From an uncultured Burkholderiales bacterium (GTDB lineage Bacteria > Pseudomonadota > Gammaproteobacteria > Burkholderiales > Burkholderiaceae_C), in the NCBI GenBank assembly GCA_903887655.1, contig CAISQQ010000003.1:1-5790 (forward strand): 5,790 nt of DNA, written 5' to 3'. Shown here piece after piece: positions 1-5,045 of the stretch. Position 1 is the stretch's first letter. Each line of letters starts with the position of its first letter. Under the pieces are notes generated by a model that was not told where the DNA came from, searched no databases, and saw only the letters and a program-made list of their open reading frames with translations. The translations under genes were made by a program, and so were the position numbers.

Positions 1-285
1 GCCAACATTTCGGCCCATGTGATTTGCAAAGGGCTCGATCTCTTGCCGCCCAATATTGTGGGCATTTTAAAATCTCTGGAAGAGCGAAAACTCATCACCC
101 GGGTGGTGAGCGCCACAGACAATCGACAAATTTCTCTGACAGCAACGCGTTCGGGCAAGGCCTTGATCAAAAAAGCCGAACAGCTCGCTGCGCAATCGGA
201 CCTTCGCGCGACACAAAGCATCAGCGCAGACGAGCGCACACAATTGATTGGTTTATTGAAGAAAATCTACCAAGCCCAAGCCTGA
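1..285 (+). CDS. MarR-family transcriptional regulator, C-terminal part (5' truncated)
   Basis: The reading frame is open from base 1, so the gene begins upstream of the window; 94 codons and a TGA stop are visible. The visible part matches the second half of a MarR winged helix. It shows a recognition-helix segment ending in LPPNIVGILKSLEERKLI, then the beta-wing with the family's D-x-R pattern (SATDNRQISLTATRSG), then a long charged C-terminal helix (KALIKKAEQ) used for dimerisation. MarR proteins are small cytoplasmic dimers that bind palindromic operators and are usually released by phenolic or other small ligands. The gene converges with the reductase gene on the other strand, 30 nt away. 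What it controls lies outside the window or is unknown; the phenolic-acid theme of the neighbours fits but proves nothing. The family call is firm and the specific regulon is not known. Confidence 0.88.
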   Translation, partial: ANISAHVICKGLDLLPPNIVGILKSLEERKLITRVVSATDNRQISLTATRSGKALIKKAEQLAAQSDLRATQSISADERTQLIGLLKKIYQAQA

Positions 286-318
286 GAGCCCACCATGGGC
301 CGAGGATTGTGGGCCTCA
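283..318. terminator. Inverted repeat at convergent gene ends, possible bidirectional terminator
   Basis: TGAG-a-GCCCAC (283-293) pairs with GTGGGC-CTCA (309-318): ten pairs with one bulged A and a 15-nt loop. The stem includes the TGA stop of the MarR gene and the complement of the TGA stop of the reductase gene, so the two stop codons pair with each other. There is no T-run after the stem in either direction, so this is not a canonical Rho-independent terminator. A small internal stem (GCCCA 288-292 with TGGGC 296-300) could compete. Confidence 0.4.
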
Positions 319-342
319 AAGCCCCAAAACGCGCGCTTTGAG
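315..342. repeat. Second inverted repeat overlapping the first hairpin
   Basis: CTCAAAGC (315-322) is perfectly complementary to GCTTTGAG (335-342), with a 12-nt loop. It covers the last codons and stop of the reductase gene. Bases 315-318 are also used by the 283-318 hairpin, so the two structures cannot form together. No poly-T follows. Function is unknown; it could be a 3'-end stabiliser, part of a convergent terminator, or chance. Confidence 0.35.
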
Positions 343-1305
343 TCGCGTCAACCCCAATAAAACATCCATGGATGGCGTGCTCACACCCACCCAGCTTCCC
401 AACTCTTTGACAGCCGCGACCAAGGCATTCAACTCGAGCGGTCGACTCGCCTCCAAGTCCTGCAACATCGAGGTTTTAAAGCTGCCGAGTTTTGCCGTGA
501 CGGCATGGCGATCGCTCGGGGTTTGTTCAATCTCGATGCCCAAAGCGTGTCCTATCGCACGGGCTTCGAGCATGATGTCGCTCACAAATTTCAACACCAA
601 TTCATCGCTCAAAATCTTGTCGGTCGTCGCCCCCGTGAGGGCACTCACTGGGTTGATGGTCATGTTGCCCCAGAGTTTGTACCAAATATCGAACTGGATG
701 TGCGTGGACACCCGGGCCTTGAAACCCACCCCACTCAGCAGCGTTTGAAGCGCTTTCACCCGGGGGGATTCGACTCGATTGGGCTCACCAATGATCAACT
801 CGTCTCCAAAGTGATGCGTGGCCTCGCCTGAACGCTTGGCGCTGCAACTGGCATGCACCACCCCACCCACCCAGTGCTCGATGGCGATCATGGAGGCGAT
901 ACGCCCGCCCGGGTTGACCGCCTCGATGACACGGCTTTGGTAAGGCGAGTGCGCGAAATTCAAAAACCACCAAGGCACCCCATTCATGGTGCTCAGCACA
1001 TGGGTTTGGGGACCGATCAAGGCTTGAATGCTGTGTAAAACGCTTTCAAGCGCTGTGGATTTGGTGCAAATGATGACCCAATCGGGCGGTGTCACTTCTT
1101 GGGAGGCATCACAGAAAAAACGCGGATGAAAACGCTCTGTGGTTTCAATACCCTCATGGGTGCTCGTCAGACTCAAGCCTTCGGCGCGCAAACGCGACAA
1201 GGCCTCTGGCTTGACCAAGCAGCTCACCTCCACCGAGCTCGCCCGTGACAGGCGAGCCGCTAGCCACGTGCCAATGGCACCCAATCCCACAATACAAATG
1301 CGCAT
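316..1305 (-). CDS. 2-dehydropantoate 2-reductase (ketopantoate reductase)-like oxidoreductase, PanE/ApbA family
   Basis: This is a cytoplasmic NADPH-dependent reductase of the ketopantoate reductase fold. The first 15 residues carry the Rossmann motif IVGLGAIG. The family's Asn motif follows as NGVPWWF (about 108-114 from the ATG). The catalytic Lys sits in WYKLWGNMTINPVSAL (about K210 with N214), and the C-terminal helical domain has SMLQDLEASRPLELNAL, matching the family's SMLQD...E substrate-binding segment. At 329 aa it is somewhat longer than E. coli PanE (about 303). I chose ATG at 1305 because GGGGA (1312-1316 on the minus strand) lies 6 nt upstream; an in-frame TTG at 1311 would sit directly against that site. 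It lies 100 bp downstream of the Bug-protein gene on the same strand and is probably co-transcribed with it. Such catabolic paralogues are often mislabelled panE. The true substrate (ketopantoate or another 2-oxo acid) cannot be read from sequence, so no symbol is given. Confidence 0.88.
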   Translation of the reverse strand: MRICIVGLGAIGTWLAARLSRASSVEVSCLVKPEALSRLRAEGLSLTSTHEGIETTERFHPRFFCDASQEVTPPDWVIICTKSTALESVLHSIQALIGPQTHVLSTMNGVPWWFLNFAHSPYQSRVIEAVNPGGRIASMIAIEHWVGGVVHASCSAKRSGEATHHFGDELIIGEPNRVESPRVKALQTLLSGVGFKARVSTHIQFDIWYKLWGNMTINPVSALTGATTDKILSDELVLKFVSDIMLEARAIGHALGIEIEQTPSDRHAVTAKLGSFKTSMLQDLEASRPLELNALVAAVKELGSWVGVSTPSMDVLLGLTRLKARVLGL

Positions 1306-1383
1306 GGCCAATCCCCGGAGCTTAAAAGGAGGAATTCTATAGCGTCAACGTCTTTTCTAGTGGGTTGATTGGTCATGGACGAA

Positions 1384-1397
1384 GGGCCAGGGGCCCC
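1384..1397. repeat. GC-rich palindrome between Bug-protein and reductase genes
   Basis: The 100-nt gap between the two minus-strand genes holds GGGCC (1384-1388) pairing with GGCCC (1392-1396), and an overlapping 8-bp palindrome GGGGCCCC (1390-1397), just downstream of the Bug-protein stop. It could give a short stem that tunes expression between the two genes. It has no T-run on the minus strand, so I do not call it a terminator. I see no convincing promoter for the reductase gene in the rest of this gap. Confidence 0.25.
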
Positions 1398-1405
1398 AGC
1401 CAACA

Positions 1406-2383
1406 TCAGTTCGAGAGCTTGATATTGGCTTTGGCGATGGCTTGGCCCCACAATTGAGAGTCGGTTTTTAAGAACTGCGCAAACTCTTGGGGTGTCATGG
1501 CTTTGAGCTCGCCACCATAGGAGCGCCACTTCTCCACGAGTGCGGTGTTTTGAGCAGTTGCTTTTTGCATGGCCAGAGCGAGTTTTTCAACGATGGGCTT
1601 GGGGGTGCCCGCTGGCGCAAACAAGCCCGTCCAAGCGGTCGGGGCGTAGTCGCTCAAGCCCGCCTCGCTGAAGGTGGGGACATCGGGGAAATTGGGATGG
1701 CGTGTTTTACCCGTCAGAGCGAGTATTTTCAATTTACCCGCTTTGACGTTGCCGATCGCGACCGGCAACGCGTCGAACATCAATTGGACTTGCCCAGCCA
1801 CCAAGTCCCCGTAAGGACTGGAGGTGTTGTAGGGGATGAACTTCATTTTGATGCCGGAATTGGAAGCAAACCACTCGCCGGCAATGTGTGAATAACTCCC
1901 CACACCCGAGGTGGCGGTGTCAACGCTATCGGGCTTTTGTTTGATCGACGCAATGAGCTCTTTTGCATTTTTGACAGGCACATTGACATTGGCAATCAAG
2001 GCTGTGTTCAAGAGCCCAAAAATGCTGATCGGTTCAAAGTCCTTCTCCGCGTCGTAGCTCACCTTGTCATAGGCATGGGGGACGATGGAGAACGTTGAGG
2101 TGGCGCCCACCAGCAAGGTATAGCCATCGGCGGGCGACTTGGCAGCCAGCTCAGTCCCAATCATGCCCGCTGCGCCAGGACGGTTTTCAACCACGGTCGC
2201 TTGGCCCAAGACTTTGCTCAACTCAATGGCTATTTCGCGGGTATTGGCATCGGGGCCGGTGCCCACTGGAAACGGGGCAATGATTTTGATGGGCTTGTTG
2301 GGGTAATCCTGCGCAAAACTCGCCACGCAAACAGCTTGCAAGACTGAGGCGATCAACAGCACCCTTGAAGTCGTCCATTTCAT
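1406..2383 (-). CDS. Bug/TctC-family periplasmic substrate-binding protein (tripartite tricarboxylate transporter type)
   Basis: The predicted 325-aa protein is the usual size for this family. It opens with a Sec signal peptide (MKWTTSR, a hydrophobic core, then a likely cleavage after SFA at residue 24). The mature protein shows the Bug hallmarks: DYPNKPIKIIAPFPVGTGPDANTR (26-49), VVENRPGAAGMIG (64-76), SPADGYTLLVG (83-93) and the C-terminal pattern FPDVPTFSEAGL (232-243). These proteins bind carboxylates or aromatic acids in the periplasm and either feed TctAB permeases or act as sensors. No tctA or tctB is in the window, so it is an orphan copy, as most Bug genes are. ATG at 2383 was chosen because AGGAGA (2391-2396, minus) lies 7 nt upstream and the signal peptide starts there. 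An in-frame upstream extension to 2437 would overrun the promoter. The gene is divergent from the monooxygenase, which suggests that its ligand is a substrate of that pathway (inference). Confidence 0.93.
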   Translation of the reverse strand: MKWTTSRVLLIASVLQAVCVASFAQDYPNKPIKIIAPFPVGTGPDANTREIAIELSKVLGQATVVENRPGAAGMIGTELAAKSPADGYTLLVGATSTFSIVPHAYDKVSYDAEKDFEPISIFGLLNTALIANVNVPVKNAKELIASIKQKPDSVDTATSGVGSYSHIAGEWFASNSGIKMKFIPYNTSSPYGDLVAGQVQLMFDALPVAIGNVKAGKLKILALTGKTRHPNFPDVPTFSEAGLSDYAPTAWTGLFAPAGTPKPIVEKLALAMQKATAQNTALVEKWRSYGGELKAMTPQEFAQFLKTDSQLWGQAIAKANIKLSN

Positions 2384-2390
2384 GTTTTTG

Positions 2391-2396
2391 TCTCCT
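2391..2396 (-). promoter_or_regulatory. Ribosome binding site deciding the Bug-protein start
   Basis: On the minus strand AGGAGA is followed by a 7-nt spacer and the ATG at 2383. It is the strongest Shine-Dalgarno match in the leader and supports this start over the longer in-frame option at 2437. Confidence 0.8.
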
Positions 2397-2405
2397 GTAT
2401 TATGA

Positions 2406-2423
2406 TAAATATCGATTAAATAT
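2406..2423. repeat. Direct repeat TAAATAT, 11-bp period
   Basis: TAAATAT occurs at 2406-2412 and again at 2417-2423, one helical turn apart. It overlaps the predicted -10 element and start site of the Bug-protein promoter. In DNA this AT-rich a 7-bp repeat may be chance, but its position would suit a regulator binding one face of the helix. Confidence 0.3.
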
Positions 2424-2448
2424 AGCATAAAATACAAAAATAAATCAA
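2419..2448 (-). promoter_or_regulatory. Predicted sigma-70 promoter for the Bug-protein/reductase pair
   Basis: Read on the minus strand, TTGATT (2443-2448) serves as -35 and TATATT (2419-2424) as -10, separated by 18 nt. The -10 is preceded by TGC, giving an extended -10 (TGnTATATT). The predicted start near 2412 leaves a leader of about 30 nt containing the AGGAGA site. It lies in a stretch (2398-2480) with only 14 G/C of 83 bases. It is a motif match only. Confidence 0.5.
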
Positions 2449-2449
2449 T

Positions 2450-2472
2450 AAATTATCGCCATACAATAATTT
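2450..2472. promoter_or_regulatory. Perfect inverted repeat, candidate operator in the divergent region
   Basis: AAATTAT (2450-2456) and ATAATTT (2466-2472) form a perfect 7-bp inverted repeat around the 9-nt spacer CGCCATACA. It lies immediately upstream of the predicted -35 of the Bug-protein promoter and contains a possible -10 (TACAAT, 2462-2467) for plus-strand transcription. One bound regulator could therefore affect both directions. The nearby IclR or the partial MarR protein are candidates (inference). It does not match the classical IclR operator as I know it. Confidence 0.45.
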
Positions 2473-2480
2473 CAATGAAA

Positions 2481-2554
2481 ACCCTGATTCCCCCTGCCTC
2501 CACGACGTCTGGCCTCTCCATCCTACCCAGCCTACCCTGCCGCCCTCGCCTGCC
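2481..2554 (+). promoter_or_regulatory. C-rich, G-poor leader upstream of the monooxygenase gene
   Basis: This 74-nt stretch has 40 C and 11 G, next to an 83-nt stretch that is only 17% G+C. The likely plus-strand start lies upstream of it (possible -10 TACAAT at 2462-2467, no good -35). It would therefore be transcribed as an untranslated leader of about 125 nt. A pyrimidine-rich, C-over-G, unstructured RNA is the profile of a Rho loading (rut) site. No open reading frame with a ribosome site is seen here. Function is inferred from composition alone. Confidence 0.35.
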
Positions 2555-2581
2555 ATGGAGGCTGAGCGATCCCGCTCTCCC

Positions 2582-2588
2582 GAGAGGA
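2582..2588 (+). promoter_or_regulatory. Ribosome binding site of the monooxygenase gene
   Basis: GAGAGGA ends 9 nt before the ATG at 2598. An in-frame TGA directly precedes that ATG, so translation cannot begin further upstream. CTCT (2575-2578) can pair with AGAG (2583-2586), which would partly hide the site; the stem is short and its effect uncertain. Confidence 0.7.
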
Positions 2589-2597
2589 TGGTGTTGA

Positions 2598-4127
2598 ATG
2601 GCCACTGAGCGTTACACGGCCGATGTCGCCATCGTAGGACTTGGACCCGCGGGTGCGACGCTGGCCAATTTTTTGGGGCAAGCCGGACTGAGCGTGAGTG
2701 TTTTCGAGCGCGAGGCAGACATCTACCCGCTGCCCAGAGCCATCCATTTTGATGGTGAGGTCATGCGAATCTTTCAGGCGATTGGACTCAAGGACGCCAT
2801 CAACGCCATTGCTCGCCCAGGTCTCAAGGGCATGCACTTTGTCAATGCCGACAACAAAACCTTGCTCGTTCGAGGTGGGACCGGCCTAGACGGACCGCAT
2901 GGGTGCGCCAATAACTATTACTTTCACCAGCCCCTTTTGGAGCAAACCCTCAGATTGGGCTTGAAGCGTTTCGAGCAAGTTGCCATTCATCTCGGCCACG
3001 AGGTATTGGACCTCACCCAGCACAGTGATCACTGCGAGCTGGTGGTCATGGACCAGACAAGCCAAGCCGTGCAGACTCACCGAGCCCGTTATGTGATTGG
3101 GTGCGACGGGGCCAAGTCCTTGGTTCGCAGAAAAATCAATGCCAAGGCGGTTGATTTGGGACTGGAGCAGCCGTGGTTGGTGTTTGACATCGTGCTCAAG
3201 GGCGAATTGACGAGCTTGCCGGACCACACTGTGCAAATTTGCGATCCCGCCAGACCCATGACCTATTGCTATGTGACGCAACAGCGACGACGCTTTGAGA
3301 TCATGCTGATGCCAGGCGACGAGCGAGACCACTTGCTCGAGCCCTCCACACTGTGGGCGCTGGTGTCCCAATGGGTCCAACCCGAAGAAGCCACCATCGA
3401 GCGCGCCACCATTTACACCTTTCATTCACTGATTTATCAACAGTGGCGAGACCAGCGCATGATGATCATGGGTGACTCGGCTCACCAAACCCCACCCTTC
3501 TTGGGCCAAGGCATGTGCGCTTGCATCCGCGATGCCTCCAATTTGGCCTGGAAACTCGCGATGGTGATCCAACACGGCTGCAGCGATGGGCTGCTCGACA
3601 CCTACGAGACCGAGAGATCCCCCCATGTTCGCTCTTTCATTGAGTTGGCCGTCAAACTCGGGGCCATCATTCAAACCACGGACCCCAACAGTGCCAAGCA
3701 AAGAGATGTGGACTTGCTGGCAAGCCCCGACAAAGTCTTTGAGTTTCCAGCACCCCGACTGGGTCACGGGTTTTCAGTCGAAGGACACCCGTTGGTGAAC
3801 GCCATATTCCCGCAACCCCGCCTCTCCACGGGCGAGTTGATGGATGAACGGGTGGACAATCGATTTGTCTTGATCTGCCTGAACCCAGAGGGGCTGTCCG
3901 CGGTGAGAGCGGGCCTGTTTGAGCGGGCCCAAATCTTGGCAATCGATCATGCATGGGTCTTCACACTCATTGGCGAGGACCACCCACAAATCCATGAATG
4001 GATGCGGCTTAAAGATCTGGCTTTTGTATTGCTAAGACCAGATCGCTACATCGCTGGTGCCACCACCAATTCGGCCGATATGATCGCGAACTTGCTTGAA
4101 CTTGAGCAGACTCTCCTCAGCTCTTGA
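2598..4127 (+). CDS. FAD-dependent aromatic monooxygenase, MhpA-like (3-(3-hydroxyphenyl)propionate hydroxylase type)
   Basis: This 509-aa class A flavoprotein monooxygenase would use NAD(P)H and O2 to hydroxylate a phenolic ring in the cytoplasm. The FAD fold starts with VAIVGLGPAGATLANFLG (GxGxxG at 14-19) and the ribose-binding acidic residue in VFERE (E37). The DG motif is YVIGCDGAKSLVRR (D170, G171). The GD motif is MMIMGDSAHQTPPFLGQG (G292, D293), followed by IRDASNLAWKL (310-320). The thioredoxin-like C-terminal region ends with LLRPDRYIAG (478-487). Order and wording of the motifs, including CDPARPMTYCYV and RRFEIMLMPG, resemble MhpA, which is longer in E. coli (554 aa). An in-frame TGA just before the ATG fixes the start. 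It is divergent from the Bug gene and directly followed by an IclR gene, which fits inducible aromatic-acid breakdown. The substrate is not determinable: hydroxyphenylpropionate, hydroxybenzoate or a resorcinol-type phenol are all possible, so no symbol is given. Confidence 0.9.
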   Translation: MATERYTADVAIVGLGPAGATLANFLGQAGLSVSVFEREADIYPLPRAIHFDGEVMRIFQAIGLKDAINAIARPGLKGMHFVNADNKTLLVRGGTGLDGPHGCANNYYFHQPLLEQTLRLGLKRFEQVAIHLGHEVLDLTQHSDHCELVVMDQTSQAVQTHRARYVIGCDGAKSLVRRKINAKAVDLGLEQPWLVFDIVLKGELTSLPDHTVQICDPARPMTYCYVTQQRRRFEIMLMPGDERDHLLEPSTLWALVSQWVQPEEATIERATIYTFHSLIYQQWRDQRMMIMGDSAHQTPPFLGQGMCACIRDASNLAWKLAMVIQHGCSDGLLDTYETERSPHVRSFIELAVKLGAIIQTTDPNSAKQRDVDLLASPDKVFEFPAPRLGHGFSVEGHPLVNAIFPQPRLSTGELMDERVDNRFVLICLNPEGLSAVRAGLFERAQILAIDHAWVFTLIGEDHPQIHEWMRLKDLAFVLLRPDRYIAGATTNSADMIANLLELEQTLLSS

Positions 4128-4130
4128 GCC

Positions 4131-4946
4131 ATGAACGACAAATCCGCTTCTAGCCCAGAACGAATGCTCCGTATTTTGGACCTCTTCAATGAGGACAAAC
4201 TCAGCTGGACACCTGAGAGCATTGCCAGCCAAATCCAAGTCTCCATACCGACCGCCTACCGATACCTCAAAATATTGATGGAAGCGGGACTCTTGCAAAA
4301 AGACCTCAACCAAGAGTACAGCTTGGGCGCCAGAATCATTACCCTGGACCATTTGCTCAGAACAGGCGACAAAGTCCTCCACCACAGCTTGGCGCACATG
4401 CGCACATTGGTTGAAAGAACTGGATTCGATTGCGTTGTCTCTCGGCTCTATGGCGACAAAGTCATTGATACCCACAAAACAGCAAGCTCTTCGCCCATGA
4501 ACTTGGGATACGGCAGAGGTCGGCCTCGACCACTGTTCAAGGGCGCAGCCCCCAAAGTGATCATGGCCCACATGCCCAACCCAAGGCTGCAAAAAATATT
4601 CCACGACAACACTGACGCGATCAAAGCAGCCCAGCTCCCACAAGAATGGAACGCCTTTAAAAAATACTACCAAACCATTCGAAAAGCTGGGTTTTATCTC
4701 TCCAAAGGTGAATTGGAGCCAGGGGTGTGCGCTTTGGCCTCTCCCATTTGGAGCCAGGATGGATTCATTCTCGGCGCCATCTCTGTGGTCACCACCCTCG
4801 AGCGCATGGAGTTGCTCGATATCGCAAAGCTTCAGAGTTTGATCATCAAAACCGCTTTGGAGATCAATAGCGACATCAGTCAACATGAAATTGCGGCCCC
4901 TGCGTCTATTCGCCTTGAGCCCCGCGTCTTTACAGGCGCTCAATAG
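4131..4946 (+). CDS. IclR-family transcriptional regulator
   Basis: This 271-aa cytoplasmic regulator has an N-terminal winged helix-turn-helix (about 10-65; SWTPESIASQIQVSIPTAYRYLKILMEAGLL is the helix-turn-helix core). The IclR effector-binding domain follows (about 75-250), recognisable from GRPRPLFKGAAPKVIMAHMP (130-149) and GELEPGVCALASPIWSQDGFILGAISVV (193-220). IclR proteins bind small organic or aromatic acids and activate or repress catabolic operons; MhpR, regulator of the mhp genes, belongs to this family. The ATG lies 3 nt after the monooxygenase stop, in the same frame. I see no good Shine-Dalgarno site, so translation is probably coupled to the upstream gene. Co-transcription suggests it controls its own operon, and perhaps the divergent pair. 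Family certain, effector unknown. Confidence 0.92.
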   Translation: MNDKSASSPERMLRILDLFNEDKLSWTPESIASQIQVSIPTAYRYLKILMEAGLLQKDLNQEYSLGARIITLDHLLRTGDKVLHHSLAHMRTLVERTGFDCVVSRLYGDKVIDTHKTASSSPMNLGYGRGRPRPLFKGAAPKVIMAHMPNPRLQKIFHDNTDAIKAAQLPQEWNAFKKYYQTIRKAGFYLSKGELEPGVCALASPIWSQDGFILGAISVVTTLERMELLDIAKLQSLIIKTALEINSDISQHEIAAPASIRLEPRVFTGAQ

Positions 4947-5007
4947 GTCTGGCTATCGTGGCCGCTTGACTTTAACGCAACGATACAGAGCTCAAACACA
5001 GGCGCTC
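4932..5007 (+). repeat. Direct repeat ACAGGCGCTC flanking the IclR-hydrolase gap
   Basis: A perfect 10-bp direct repeat occurs at 4932-4941 (last codons of the IclR gene) and 4998-5007 (upstream of the hydrolase), 66 bp apart. The second copy runs into the 8-bp palindrome GCTCGAGC (5004-5011). It could be a pair of regulator sites or the trace of a small duplication; chance is possible. Confidence 0.35.
4954..4985. promoter_or_regulatory. Inverted repeat TATCGT-N20-ACGATA before the hydrolase gene
   Basis: TATCGT (4954-4959) and ACGATA (4980-4985) are perfectly complementary around a 20-nt spacer holding TTGACT (4966-4971), a fair -35 hexamer. No matching -10 at proper spacing follows; CATAAT at 5011-5016 is too distant for it. 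It could be an operator or weak promoter for the hydrolase. It lacks a T-run, so it is not a typical terminator. Confidence 0.3.
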
Positions 5008-5045
5008 GAGCATAATCAAACCCCAACTTTCAGGAAGAATAAACC

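Noticed and set aside
338..831. Plus-strand open frames opposite the reductase gene
   Set aside because: They lie antisense to a well-supported PanE-family gene and show no domain.
1324..1333. Strong plus-strand Shine-Dalgarno-like sequence AAAAGGAGGA
   Set aside because: No ATG, GTG or TTG follows at a usable distance, and the genes on both sides run on the minus strand.
2384..2437. 18-residue N-terminal extension of the Bug protein
   Set aside because: It would place residues ahead of a clean signal peptide, overlaps the predicted promoter, and ignores the AGGAGA site that fits ATG 2383.
2555..2608. 17-codon upstream ORF overlapping the monooxygenase start
   Set aside because: The ATG at 2555 is out of frame with the gene and has a C-rich upstream region with no Shine-Dalgarno site, so translation is unlikely. 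It could matter only if the leader proves to be regulatory.
4032..4943. Long minus-strand open frame (303 codons) opposite the IclR gene
   Set aside because: The plus strand there encodes a clear IclR protein with both domains. The antisense translation shows no recognisable family and has no supporting ribosome site that I can see.
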